49,454 nt of DNA from an uncultured Hyphomicrobiales bacterium (GTDB lineage Bacteria > Pseudomonadota > Alphaproteobacteria > Rhizobiales > Xanthobacteraceae), in NCBI GenBank assembly GCA_903885555.1, contig CAISIV010000229.1, forward strand, positions 1 through 49,454, written 5' to 3'. The notes beneath the pieces are model-generated. The model worked only from the letters and a program-made list of their open reading frames with translations, searched no databases and was not told the origin of the DNA. Below are positions 15,196 through 24,502 of this stretch, piece after piece (the stretch's first letter is position 1; every line of letters begins with the position of its first letter). The position numbers and the translations under genes were made by a program.

Positions 15196-17493
15196 GTGTG
15201 GGTGGTGTTCAACGTCACGATCGCGCTGCTGCTGATGGAACTCGGCATCTTCCGGGCGCTTGAGCGCATCCTCGGTTTCTATTCGATCGTGGCCGTAGCC
15301 TGGGTTGGCGCACTTGTCGCCGATCTCGTCATCAACAAACCGCTGGGCCTGAGCCCGCCGCTTATCGAATTCAAGCGCGCACATCTCTATGACATCAATC
15401 CGGTCGGCGTCGGCGCGATGGTGCTATCGACCATCACTGGCGTGCTCGCGCTGACCGGGATATTCGGCACCACGCCGCAAGCGCTGGCGGCATTTTTGGC
15501 GCTGGCAGTCGCTTTCGTCGCGGCGCCGGCCATCGCCTACGCCACCCGCGGCGCTTACTACATTGCGCGCGCGCCACGGCGCGATTGGGGCGGACAGACT
15601 ACCATCCGGTGCGTGATCTGCGAACATCCATTCGAACCCGAGGACATGGCGCAGTGCCCCGCCTATTCCGGCCCGATCTGCTCCCTGTGTTGCTCGCTTG
15701 AAACCCGCTGCCGCGATCTCTGCAAACCGCACGCACGCGTCTCCAATCAGTTCGTCAAAAATCTGCGCCGCCTGCTGCCGGAATCCGCGGTCTCGACCAT
15801 CAACACCAATCTCGGCCGCTATCTCGGCGTGCTGTTGCTATTCTCAAGTCTGATCGGGGCGGTTCTGGCGCTGGTCTATTTCCAGATCACGCTGGATACC
15901 TACATCAACGGCGACGGTCTCAAATCGGCGCTATGGACGGTCTATTTTGTCCTCACCATCATCGCCGGCATCGGCGCCTGGCTGCTGGTGCTGGCGCAGG
16001 AGAGCCGGCGAGTCGCCGAGGAGGAAACCTCTCGCCAGACCGACTTGCTGATGCAGGAAATCGAGGCCCACAAGCGCACCGACGAAAAACTGCAGCGCGC
16101 CAAGGAAGTCGCCGAAGCCGCCAGCGAGGCCAAAAGCCGCCATCTGGTAGGCTTGAGTCACGAACTGCGCACACCGCTGAACTCAATTCTCGGCTATGCG
16201 CAGGTTCTGGAACGTGATCCGACGATACCCGCCAAACGCGCGCCGGCAGTGAAGGTGATCCGTCACAGCGCGGAACATCTATCGGGGCTCATCGACGGTC
16301 TGCTCGACATATCCAAGATTGAAGCCGGACGGTTTCATCTTGAACGCAATGAAGTGCGCACCAAGGAATTTCTGAATCAAATCGTCGAGATGTTCCAGTT
16401 GCAAGCCGCAGCGCGCGGCATCACGTTCCATTTCTACGCGCCGGAACGGCTGCCCTTTGCCGTCAACACCGACGAGAACCGACTGCGGCAGATCCTGATC
16501 AATCTGCTATCCAACGCCATCAAATTCACGGACGAGGGCTCGGTGACCTTGCGCATGAACTACCGCAACCAGGTCGCCGAATTCATCGTGGAGGATACCG
16601 GCATCGGCATTCATACCGAGGATCTGGAACGCATCTTCCTGCCGTTCGAGCGCGCCCGTGCGTCACGAAACCGAAAGGCAACCGGCACAGGACTTGGCCT
16701 CACGATCACACGCCTCCTCACCAAGATCATGGGCGGCGACATCAGCGTCACCAGCGAGGTCGGCAAAGGCAGCGCCTTCTGCGTGAAGATCCTGCTGTCC
16801 GAAGTCTTCAATCCGCGCACGACCTCGGTCATGGAGGACCGTGTCCGAACCTATCGTGGCGCCCGGCAGACCATCATGGTCGTCGACGACGATGAAAATC
16901 ACCGCGTCCTCGTTCGCGACCTGCTCGAACCGATCGACTTCAAAATCCTTACTGCAAGTTCCGGTGCCGAATGCCTGGAGCTTGCCGAACGCCACAAGCC
17001 AAATTTGATTCTGCTCGACGTCTCCATGCCGGACATGGACGGCTGGCAGGTGGCACAACAGCTTCGTCTGATGCCGGATCGCCCGGCCATCATCATGCTG
17101 TCGGCCTTTGCCCCCGATCCAAAGCACAAGGCGGAGCCCTACCCGCTCAACGACGATTATCTGATCAAGCCGTTCGATCTGCGCCAGCTACTCGGCAAGA
17201 TCCACGCGCTGCTCGACATCGAATGGGTGCACGCCGACAAGCCGGAAGCGCCGCGCGCCATTACAGCCGAAATGTTGACGCCAACAATGATGCCCCCGCA
17301 AGGCGATATCGAAGAGCTGATCCGGCTCGGACAGATCGGTTACATGCGCGGCATCCAGAACAAACTGAGCGCCATCGAAAGTCGTTCTACCGCTCACCAG
17401 GATTTTGTCTCGTATATGAGGGTTTTGTCCGATGGCTTCGATCTCAAACGTTATGTGGCCGTCCTGGAGTCGTTCCGGAGCGACAATGGCTAG
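15196..17493 (+). CDS. Hybrid histidine kinase with truncated NCS1-permease-like sensor
   Basis: The longest frame from a start codon (GTG, 15196) gives 765 residues. Residues 1-125 hold the last helices of a nucleobase-cation-symport (NCS1) permease module; homology to it extends upstream without a start codon to 15127 (AYAGSIAWSNFFSRLTHSHP), showing N-terminal truncation. Then follow a Cys-rich segment (CVICEHPF, CSLCCSLETRCRDLC), two membrane helices (about 205-262), a coiled coil, a HisKA domain with His322 in SHELRTPLN, a HATPase with NLLSNAIKF, DTGIGI and GTGLGL, and a receiver domain with Asp608. Full-length relatives are about 1,100 residues and sit beside amide/urea transporter genes. 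The kinase core is intact, but the sensor and promoter are lost. No good ribosome site precedes the GTG. Confidence 0.82.
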   Translation: MWVVFNVTIALLLMELGIFRALERILGFYSIVAVAWVGALVADLVINKPLGLSPPLIEFKRAHLYDINPVGVGAMVLSTITGVLALTGIFGTTPQALAAFLALAVAFVAAPAIAYATRGAYYIARAPRRDWGGQTTIRCVICEHPFEPEDMAQCPAYSGPICSLCCSLETRCRDLCKPHARVSNQFVKNLRRLLPESAVSTINTNLGRYLGVLLLFSSLIGAVLALVYFQITLDTYINGDGLKSALWTVYFVLTIIAGIGAWLLVLAQESRRVAEEETSRQTDLLMQEIEAHKRTDEKLQRAKEVAEAASEAKSRHLVGLSHELRTPLNSILGYAQVLERDPTIPAKRAPAVKVIRHSAEHLSGLIDGLLDISKIEAGRFHLERNEVRTKEFLNQIVEMFQLQAAARGITFHFYAPERLPFAVNTDENRLRQILINLLSNAIKFTDEGSVTLRMNYRNQVAEFIVEDTGIGIHTEDLERIFLPFERARASRNRKATGTGLGLTITRLLTKIMGGDISVTSEVGKGSAFCVKILLSEVFNPRTTSVMEDRVRTYRGARQTIMVVDDDENHRVLVRDLLEPIDFKILTASSGAECLELAERHKPNLILLDVSMPDMDGWQVAQQLRLMPDRPAIIMLSAFAPDPKHKAEPYPLNDDYLIKPFDLRQLLGKIHALLDIEWVHADKPEAPRAITAEMLTPTMMPPQGDIEELIRLGQIGYMRGIQNKLSAIESRSTAHQDFVSYMRVLSDGFDLKRYVAVLESFRSDNG

Positions 17494-18415
17494 CCACGAG
17501 CGCCGCGATATCGTTCTCGTCGTCGACGATTCGCCCAACACGCTTCGCATGCTGACCGACGCCATCGAAGGCGCCGGCATGACTGTGCTGGTCGCGCTGG
17601 ACGGCGAACAGGCGATGTCGCTGATTGAGCGGATTACGCCCGATGTGATCCTGATGGACGCCGTCATGCCGGGACTCGACGGCTTTGAAATCTGCCGGCT
17701 ACTGAAGCGCAACAGCGCGCTCAGCCACGTACCGATCATCTTCATGACCGGCTTGAGCGAAACCGAAGACATCATCAAAGGCCTCGATGCCGGCGGCGTG
17801 GACTATGTCACCAAGCCGATCGCGCCCAATGAACTCCTGGCCCGCATCCGCGTTCACCTCGCGAACGCGCGGATTTCGCATAGCGCCCGCGCCGCGCTCG
17901 ACGCCTCGGGCCGCTTTCTGCTCGCCGCCAATCGGGCCGGACAGGTGCTGTGGATGACGCCACAGGCGGCGAAGCTGCTGAGCACAGCAATTCCGAACGT
18001 CAATTCCGAGACTTATGTCCTGCCCACACATATCCGGGAGTGGCTGACACAATATACCGGGCGCGAGCCGGCGCTGGCATCGACCGGGATCGCGTTCAAC
18101 CCGCCGGACTCCGAGATCAAGCTGGAGTTATCGGTCATCAGCCAGATCGGCGCCGACGAAATCCTGTTGCGTTTGATCGATGGCGATCCGAATGACGATC
18201 AGATGGCGCTGCGCAGCAAGCTCGGCCTCACCCAGCGCGAAGCCGAAGTGCTGCTGTGGATCGCGCGCGGTAAGTCGAACCGCGACGTCGCCGAAATCCT
18301 GACGCTCAGCCCGAGAACCGTGAACAAGCACTTGGAGACGATCTTCACCAAGCTCGGAGTCGAGAACCGCACGTCGGCCGCGGCCTTGGCGGCGCGCACG
18401 CTCGGCGCGCGATAG
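17486..18415 (+). CDS. Response regulator, REC-PAS-like-LuxR
   Basis: This 309-aa regulator starts at an ATG (17486) that overlaps the kinase gene by 8 nt. The receiver domain covers residues 8-125, with Asp14/Asp15 and the phosphate acceptor Asp58 in ILMDAVMPGLDG and the conserved Lys in VTKPI. A middle segment (about 130-235, DASGRFLLAANRAGQVLWMT) looks like a PAS domain, and a LuxR-type helix-turn-helix ends the protein (LTQREAEVLLWIARGKSNRD, then LSPRTVNKHLETIFTKLGV). It is the natural partner of the hybrid kinase and would have activated the amide-utilisation genes now missing. All domains look intact. Confidence 0.9.
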   Translation: MASHERRDIVLVVDDSPNTLRMLTDAIEGAGMTVLVALDGEQAMSLIERITPDVILMDAVMPGLDGFEICRLLKRNSALSHVPIIFMTGLSETEDIIKGLDAGGVDYVTKPIAPNELLARIRVHLANARISHSARAALDASGRFLLAANRAGQVLWMTPQAAKLLSTAIPNVNSETYVLPTHIREWLTQYTGREPALASTGIAFNPPDSEIKLELSVISQIGADEILLRLIDGDPNDDQMALRSKLGLTQREAEVLLWIARGKSNRDVAEILTLSPRTVNKHLETIFTKLGVENRTSAAALAARTLGAR

Positions 18416-18421
18416 AAAGAA

Positions 18422-18994
18422 TCAGAAAATCGGTTCGGCGCAATCCGGAACCGGCCCGGGCGCTTGTCGGGCCTGCGCCGTTGGTATGATGATATTATTG
18501 GATGGCAACGCACTTGGCGCGTCCGCTGCATTCGCGCTCACCGTGACCTGCACCTGAACACCTCTGAGAACCGATGGGTATTGCGCCGCATAGCGCAAAT
18601 TGTCGTCGCCGGCATAAGCCGCATCGGGGCGATAGATCAGCCTGACACCGCGCACCAGGCGCCCGATGCATTGCGGTTGCGTTCCGACGAACATCGAACT
18701 GATTTTGATGTTCTCGATCCGTGCGCAAATCTGACCGTGACGCGGTGGCTCGGACAGATAAAGCGCGGGATGTGCGATGGCCTCGCAGTTCTTGTTCCAG
18801 CCCGCATGTTCGCGAATGAGGATTGGCTGTCCGGCCTGGCCGGCCATCGACAATTGCTCTTCTTGTTGTGCCTGTGCGGCGGGGGCAAGGACCGCCAAAA
18901 CGGCGAGAGCGACAACGGCAAAAAGCGCGAAAGGCATCGCGCCGCAGCGATGGCAAAAAATCGTCAAACGCTGTCGATGGAGAGAGCGCCACAT
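18422..18994 (-). CDS. Secreted protein of unknown function
   Basis: The longest reading gives 190 residues. A hydrophobic export signal (FALFAVVALAVLAVLAPAAQA) lies at residues 22-42, so the mature protein would be periplasmic or secreted. The mature part contains EHAGWNKNCEAIAHPALYLS, then a Cys-containing segment ending RGVRLIYRPDAAYAGDDNLRY, a pattern seen in small Hyphomicrobiales secreted proteins with an Ig-like cadherin-type strand arrangement; four Cys could form two disulfides. The start is uncertain: ATG 18937 removes a 19-residue extension but leaves no basic n-region. It converges with the response-regulator gene, 6 nt apart. Confidence 0.65.
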   Translation of the reverse strand: MWRSLHRQRLTIFCHRCGAMPFALFAVVALAVLAVLAPAAQAQQEEQLSMAGQAGQPILIREHAGWNKNCEAIAHPALYLSEPPRHGQICARIENIKISSMFVGTQPQCIGRLVRGVRLIYRPDAAYAGDDNLRYAAQYPSVLRGVQVQVTVSANAADAPSALPSNNIIIPTAQARQAPGPVPDCAEPIF

Positions 18995-19096
18995 CGCTGC
19001 CGGCCGTCCCGCGATTTCGGCCTCATTACCATGATTCTACCGGGATAGCGGACCACCGGGCTGCCCAATGTGCGGGCACCCGGCCGAGGCCGTCCG

Positions 19097-20068
19097 TTAC
19101 ATCGAGCCTGCGATTCCGGCCTTTTCGACCTGCGCGCGCCATTTGACCATCTCGGCATCCAGGAATTTGCGGAGTTCCGGCACCGACGGCGTATCGACCG
19201 GGATCAAGCCCATGCCGACCAGCTTTTCCTGAAGCTCGGGCTGTTTGCCGACAGTCTTGAACGCGGCGTGGAGTTTCTCGATCACGTCAGGTGGCGTACC
19301 GGCCGGCGCCACCACCATGTGCCACGACACCGCTTCGAAACCGGGAACGCCCGCTTCGGTGAGCGCCGGAACATCCGGCATGATGCCGATACGCGTCAGC
19401 GACGAGGCGCCCAGCGCGCGGACCTTGCCATCCTTCAGGATCGGTGGCGCCAGTGACGGGTCAGCGAAGGTGAGTTGCACATGGCCGGCGATCACATCGG
19501 TCAACGCTGGCGGCGCGCCGCGATACGGCACATGCGTCATCTCGACCCCGAGCGCACTTTTCAAGAGCTCGGTCGCGAGATGCGGCACCGCACCAGTGCC
19601 GGTCGAGGCGTAGGATAATTTGTTGCCGGCTTTGGCGTAACTCACCAGCTCGGCAATGTTGTTGATCGGCAGTGCCGCATTCACCACCAGCACGAAAGGC
19701 ACTTTGGTGTACAGCGCGACCGGGATGAAATCGCGTACCGGATCGTAGGGCAATGACTTGTACAGCACGGCATTGGTGGTGAGCGTGCCGCTGGGCGCGA
19801 CGAGCAGCGTATAGCCATCGGGCGCCGCTTTGGCGACATACTGCGCTGCGGTCACAGTGCCGCCGCCGGTCTTGTTGTCGACGATCATCGGCTGGCCGCC
19901 GAGCAGTTCGGTCAGCTTCGGCGCCATGGTGCGGATAATGACGTCCATCGCGCCGCCCGCGCCGAGCGGCACCACCAAGGTGACCGGTTTGGCCGGAAAG
20001 GTCTCGGCCAAGGCCGCGGACCCCACGCACAGCGCCCAAGCAATAACCGTCAATTTGCGCAGCTTCAT
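19097..20068 (-). CDS. Bug-family (TctC-like) periplasmic binding protein
   Basis: This 323-aa protein is the third Bug receptor in the window. The signal peptide MKLRKLTVIAWALCVGSAALA is cleaved before ETFPAKPVTLVVPLGAGG; VDNKTGGGTV and AAPDGYTLLVAPSG are the family loops. The ATG at 20068 follows GGGGGGA at four bases. It stands alone, with no transporter membrane genes and no enzyme genes next to it, so its ligand cannot be guessed beyond a small, probably carboxylated, compound. It is only distantly similar to the other two Bug proteins, which argues against a recent duplication. Confidence 0.9.
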   Translation of the reverse strand: MKLRKLTVIAWALCVGSAALAETFPAKPVTLVVPLGAGGAMDVIIRTMAPKLTELLGGQPMIVDNKTGGGTVTAAQYVAKAAPDGYTLLVAPSGTLTTNAVLYKSLPYDPVRDFIPVALYTKVPFVLVVNAALPINNIAELVSYAKAGNKLSYASTGTGAVPHLATELLKSALGVEMTHVPYRGAPPALTDVIAGHVQLTFADPSLAPPILKDGKVRALGASSLTRIGIMPDVPALTEAGVPGFEAVSWHMVVAPAGTPPDVIEKLHAAFKTVGKQPELQEKLVGMGLIPVDTPSVPELRKFLDAEMVKWRAQVEKAGIAGSM

Positions 20069-20213
20069 GAGCGTCCCCCCAAGTTTCTTGTTGGACCGAT
20101 TATAGGCCCCAAGGCGCGGGCGTCGAGCGGGGGCGAGCCGCAATCGCTACTTAGTCGCAACAGCAAACAGCGCAGTCGAAATTACGCCGGGTTTGGGTTA
20201 CACCCACCCTCCA

Positions 20214-21584
20214 ATGCAAAGCGAAAAAGAAAGAGTTGCCCTCACCTCGATTGCCGCTTCGGCGGCAATGACGATCGCCAAGGCCGCGGTCGGCATTTCG
20301 ACCGGCTCGCTCGCGATCCTGTCGGAAGCCGGCCATTCGCTGATCGATTTCGGCGCCACCGTGATGACCTATGCCGCAGTCCGCGTGTCGGGCAAACCCG
20401 CCGACGACGAGCATCACTACGGCCATGGCAAGATCGAAAGCGTCACGGCGCTGGCGGAAACCGCCCTGCTGTTCCTGTTGTCCGGCATCGTCATCTGGGA
20501 GGCAATCAAGCGCATCGTCGAGCACGAACCGCATGTCGTCGACGCAAATATCTGGGCGTTCGGCGTCATCGCCGCCTCGATCGTCATCGATTTCTTCCGC
20601 GCCCGCGCGCTGTCGCGCACCGCCAAGGCGACACAGAGCGAGGCGCTGGAAGCCGATGCCCTGCATTTCTCATCCGACCTGTGGGCTTCGGCCGCGGTAT
20701 TCATCGGACTGGGTGGCGTGCGCTTTGGTATCTGGTGGGCGGACGCTGCGGCTGCATTGGTCGTTGCTGTTCTGGTCTGCTTCGCCGGCTGGCGCCTTGG
20801 CCGCCGTACCATCGATACGCTAACCGACACCGCACCTGCCGGCGCCGCCGAAAAGATCAAAGGCATTGCAGCAAGCGTGTCGGGCGTCGTCGCGATCGAA
20901 CAGGTGCGGGTGCGCGCCGTCGGCAATCAGACCTTTATCGACCTGGTTGTTGCCGTCAGCCGCACGCTGCCGCTCGACCGCGTGAACGCCATTAGAGGCG
21001 ACGTCGAATCCGCATTGCGACGGGAAATGTCGGGCACCGAGCTCACCGTCATCACCGATCCCGTCGCGCTCAGCAACGAGACAGTGCTGGACCGCGTCAT
21101 GGTGATCGCACGCAACCGTGCACTCGCCGTGCACCACGTCACGGTTCACCAGATCCACGGCAAGCTCGCGGTCTCGCTCGATCTGGAAGTCGACGGAAAG
21201 CTGTCGCTGCGCGCGGCGCATGATCTGGCCGATGGGCTGGAGGACGCAATCGCCGGCGAACTCGGCCTCGACGTCGAAGTCGAGACCCATATCGAGCCGT
21301 TGCAGCCGCAGGAAGCCTCAGGCCGCGAGGCGCCGCCGGAACGGGTCAAGGCCGTCGAGATGGCGCTAACGGAACTGGCGCCGGAGACCAAGATCATCCG
21401 CGATATTCACGACGTCCGGGTGCGGGAAACCGACGAGGGCGAAATCGTCAATTTCCACTGCCGGGTCGATCCCGAACTCACCGTCCAGACCACCCATGAG
21501 AAAGTCGATGCCCTGGAGCGCGCCTTGCGCATCCGCTCCCCTTCGATCAAGCGCGTGATCGGGCATACCGAGCCCATGCGCTAA
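20214..21584 (+). CDS. Cation diffusion facilitator with an extended C-terminus
   Basis: This 456-aa protein is a CDF metal/proton antiporter of the inner membrane. The transport site is visible: His41 and Asp45 in EAGHSLIDF and His151/Asp155 in ADALHFSSD, as is the HHYGHGKIE loop between helices 2 and 3. The membrane part ends near residue 205. CDF proteins usually close with one cytoplasmic domain of about 90 residues; here about 250 residues follow that look like three successive copies of that fold (about 208-285, 288-365, 372-456). Metal specificity (Fe, Zn, Mn) is not resolved. The ATG at 20214 is chosen over an upstream TTG because the conserved region starts directly after it. Confidence 0.88.
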   Translation: MQSEKERVALTSIAASAAMTIAKAAVGISTGSLAILSEAGHSLIDFGATVMTYAAVRVSGKPADDEHHYGHGKIESVTALAETALLFLLSGIVIWEAIKRIVEHEPHVVDANIWAFGVIAASIVIDFFRARALSRTAKATQSEALEADALHFSSDLWASAAVFIGLGGVRFGIWWADAAAALVVAVLVCFAGWRLGRRTIDTLTDTAPAGAAEKIKGIAASVSGVVAIEQVRVRAVGNQTFIDLVVAVSRTLPLDRVNAIRGDVESALRREMSGTELTVITDPVALSNETVLDRVMVIARNRALAVHHVTVHQIHGKLAVSLDLEVDGKLSLRAAHDLADGLEDAIAGELGLDVEVETHIEPLQPQEASGREAPPERVKAVEMALTELAPETKIIRDIHDVRVRETDEGEIVNFHCRVDPELTVQTTHEKVDALERALRIRSPSIKRVIGHTEPMR

Positions 21585-21638
21585 ATCGGCCGACCTCCCT
21601 GTCTTTCAATTTTCACCGCCCCGTCCTAGATCAAAGCC

Positions 21639-24278
21639 ATGCGCACAGACACACACCCGCCGATCCTCCTGAAAGATTACCGCCCGCCGGACTGGCTGGT
21701 GGACACCGTCATGCTCAAGGTCTCGCTGCACCCGAGCGCGACCAAGGTGCTGGCGACGCTGGCGCTGAAGCCGCGCGCACAGACGGCCGCGGCGCCGCTG
21801 GTGCTGGATGGCGATGGGCTTTCGCTGGTGTCGCTCAAGATCGACGGCGCTGCACTGCCGCCGGACAGCTACGTTGCGACGCCGGACAAACTCACCATCC
21901 CGCAGGTACCGAACCAGCCCTTCACGCTGGAAATCGAAACCCTGGTCGACCCGACCGCCAACTTGCAGCTTTCCGGCCTGTACCGCTCAAGCGGCACTTA
22001 TTGCACGCAGTGCGAGGCCGAAGGCTTCCGCCGCATCACCTATTTTCCCGACCGTCCCGACGTGATGGCCATCTACACCACGCGCATCGAGGCCGACAAA
22101 GCCGAAGCGCCCGTGCTGCTGGCAAACGGCAATCTGATCGAGAGCGGCGATCTGCCGGACGGTCGCCACTTCGCGGTCTGGAACGATCCGCATCCCAAAC
22201 CCGCCTACCTGTTCGCCATGGTCGGCGGCCATCTCGGCCACGTCGAAGATAAATTCGTCACCATGTCGGGCCGCAACGTCGTGCTTCGCATCTATGTCGA
22301 GCCCGGCAAGGAGAGCCGTTGCGGCTACGCGATGGAAGCACTCAAGCGCTCGATGCGATGGGACGAGACCGCGTTCGGCCGCGAATACGACCTCGACATC
22401 TTCATGATCGTCGCCGTGTCCGACTTCAATATGGGCGCGATGGAGAACAAGGGCCTCAACGTCTTCAACGACAAATACGTGCTGGCGACGCCCGATACCG
22501 CGACCGACACCGATTTCGCCCAGATCGAGGCGGTAATCGCGCACGAATATTTCCATAACTGGACCGGCAACCGCATCACCTGCCGCGACTGGTTTCAGCT
22601 CTGCCTGAAGGAAGGCCTCACGGTTTTCCGCGATCAGGAATTCTCGTCCGACATGCGTTCGCGCCCGGTGAAGCGGATCAGCGACGTGCGCAATCTGCGC
22701 GCCACGCAATTTGTCGAAGACGCAGGCCCCTTGGCGCATCCGGTTCGCCCTGAATTATACAAGGAAATCAATAACTTCTACACAACGACGATTTACGAGA
22801 AAGGCTCGGAAGTCGTGCGCATGGTCCACACGCTGATCGGACCGGACAAATTCCGTGCCGGCATGGATCTGTATTTCCAGCGGCACGATGGCCATGCCGC
22901 TACCATCGAACAATTCATCCAGTGCTTTGCGGACGTCAGCGGCCGCGACATGACGCAGTTGATGCTTTGGTACAGTCAGGCCGGTACGCCGGAAGTCAAA
23001 GTTACGACGCGCTACGACGCCGCGCGCAAAACCGTCACGCTCGAATGCCGGCAAAGCTTGGCGCCGACGCCGAACCAGCCGGTCAAAAAGCCAATGGTGA
23101 TTCCACTTCGCACCGGGCTGGTCGGCAAAGACGGCCGCGATCTGCCGCTGATCCTCACCAACGGCAAGACCGTTGAGCGTGGCGTGCTGGAATTGACTGA
23201 GCCGTCGCATACCTTCGAATTCACCGGCATCGCCGAGCGTCCTGTCCTGTCCACCAATCGCGGCTTCTCCGCGCCGATCAAGCTCGACACCGATCTCGAC
23301 ACCGACGATCTCACCTTCCTCGCCGCCCATGACAGCGATGCCTTCAATCGCTGGCAGGCGCTTCAGACGGTGTCGACGCGGCTGCTGATCGACAACGTGG
23401 CCGCGTTGCGCGCCGGCAAACCGCTCCGCAGCGACGACAAGCTGATCGCGGCGATGGCCGCGGTTCTCAACGACACCAAGCTTGAGCCAGCCTTTGTCGC
23501 TTTAATGCTGGTGGCACCCAGCGAAGGCGACATCGCGCGCGAAATCGGCAAGGACATCGATCCCGACGCCATTTTCCGCGCCCGCAAGACCTTGCGCGCC
23601 GACATCGGCGACAAGCTCGGTCCGGTGCTCGCCGCGGCCTATGAGCGCCTTACCATCAAGGGCCCCTATTCGCCCGAGGCGAAGGACGCCGGACAACGCG
23701 CGCTGCGCAATGTCGCGCTCGACCTGCTTGCCGCCACAGCCAAGCCCGACGCCATCGCGCGCGCGGCAAAGCAATATGACTCCGCCGACAACATGACCGA
23801 CCGGATGGCGGCGCTGACGACCCTGTCGCTACATGAGGGCCCGGCGCGCGAGCGCGCCACTGCCGATTTCTACAAGCGCTTCGCCGACAACGCGCTGGTG
23901 GTCGACAAGTGGTTCTCGTTGCAAGCCATGAGCCCGGAGCCGGACACCTTGGCCAAAGTGCGCGAACTATGCGTCCACCCCGCCTTCTCCTTCGCCAATC
24001 CCAACCGCGTGCGCTCGCTGGTCGGCGCCTTCGCGCAGTCGAACCCGACCCAGTTTAACCGGCCCGACGGCGCGGGCTTCGATTTCGTCACCGACGTGAT
24101 CCTGAAGCTCGATCCGAAGAATCCACAGCTCGCGGCCCGCATGGCGACCGCGTTCCGTACCTGGCGCACGCTGGAAGCCGGCCGCCGCGCCAAAGCGGAA
24201 GCGGCGCTGACGCGAATCAAATCGACTGCCAGCCTGTCGCGCGATCTGTCCGACATCGTCGAGCGCGCGCTCGCATAG
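21639..24278 (+). CDS. pepN: Aminopeptidase N
   Basis: This 879-aa M1-family zinc aminopeptidase removes N-terminal residues from peptides in the cytoplasm. The exopeptidase motif GAMEN is at residues 266-270 and the zinc site HEYFHNWTG begins at His302, with Glu303 as catalytic base, His306 as second ligand and the third ligand Glu further on in CLKEGLTVF. The C-terminal helical region (about 440-879) is the DUF3458-type extension of PepN. Length and motifs fit the Escherichia coli enzyme. It stands 54 nt after the CDF gene and could be cotranscribed. Nothing unusual was noted. Confidence 0.96.
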   Translation: MRTDTHPPILLKDYRPPDWLVDTVMLKVSLHPSATKVLATLALKPRAQTAAAPLVLDGDGLSLVSLKIDGAALPPDSYVATPDKLTIPQVPNQPFTLEIETLVDPTANLQLSGLYRSSGTYCTQCEAEGFRRITYFPDRPDVMAIYTTRIEADKAEAPVLLANGNLIESGDLPDGRHFAVWNDPHPKPAYLFAMVGGHLGHVEDKFVTMSGRNVVLRIYVEPGKESRCGYAMEALKRSMRWDETAFGREYDLDIFMIVAVSDFNMGAMENKGLNVFNDKYVLATPDTATDTDFAQIEAVIAHEYFHNWTGNRITCRDWFQLCLKEGLTVFRDQEFSSDMRSRPVKRISDVRNLRATQFVEDAGPLAHPVRPELYKEINNFYTTTIYEKGSEVVRMVHTLIGPDKFRAGMDLYFQRHDGHAATIEQFIQCFADVSGRDMTQLMLWYSQAGTPEVKVTTRYDAARKTVTLECRQSLAPTPNQPVKKPMVIPLRTGLVGKDGRDLPLILTNGKTVERGVLELTEPSHTFEFTGIAERPVLSTNRGFSAPIKLDTDLDTDDLTFLAAHDSDAFNRWQALQTVSTRLLIDNVAALRAGKPLRSDDKLIAAMAAVLNDTKLEPAFVALMLVAPSEGDIAREIGKDIDPDAIFRARKTLRADIGDKLGPVLAAAYERLTIKGPYSPEAKDAGQRALRNVALDLLAATAKPDAIARAAKQYDSADNMTDRMAALTTLSLHEGPARERATADFYKRFADNALVVDKWFSLQAMSPEPDTLAKVRELCVHPAFSFANPNRVRSLVGAFAQSNPTQFNRPDGAGFDFVTDVILKLDPKNPQLAARMATAFRTWRTLEAGRRAKAEAALTRIKSTASLSRDLSDIVERALA

Positions 24279-24502
24279 AGCGGCCTTGAGTCGGCGGTAG
24301 CGGCATAGTCGAGTCGCTTTTGCAGCCTTCGATTTCTCTTTGCAGCGCCTGCGTTTTGTGTGGGTAACGATTTTTCAATAATTGACTCATCGGACTCTCG
24401 ACAAATCACCGCCCATCGATTCAAATCCTATGAGTGATTCGGCAAGTGATGCGGCACATCCTTCCGATTCTTGGGTAGGGGACTTATCGAACGGAGGCCT
24501 GA

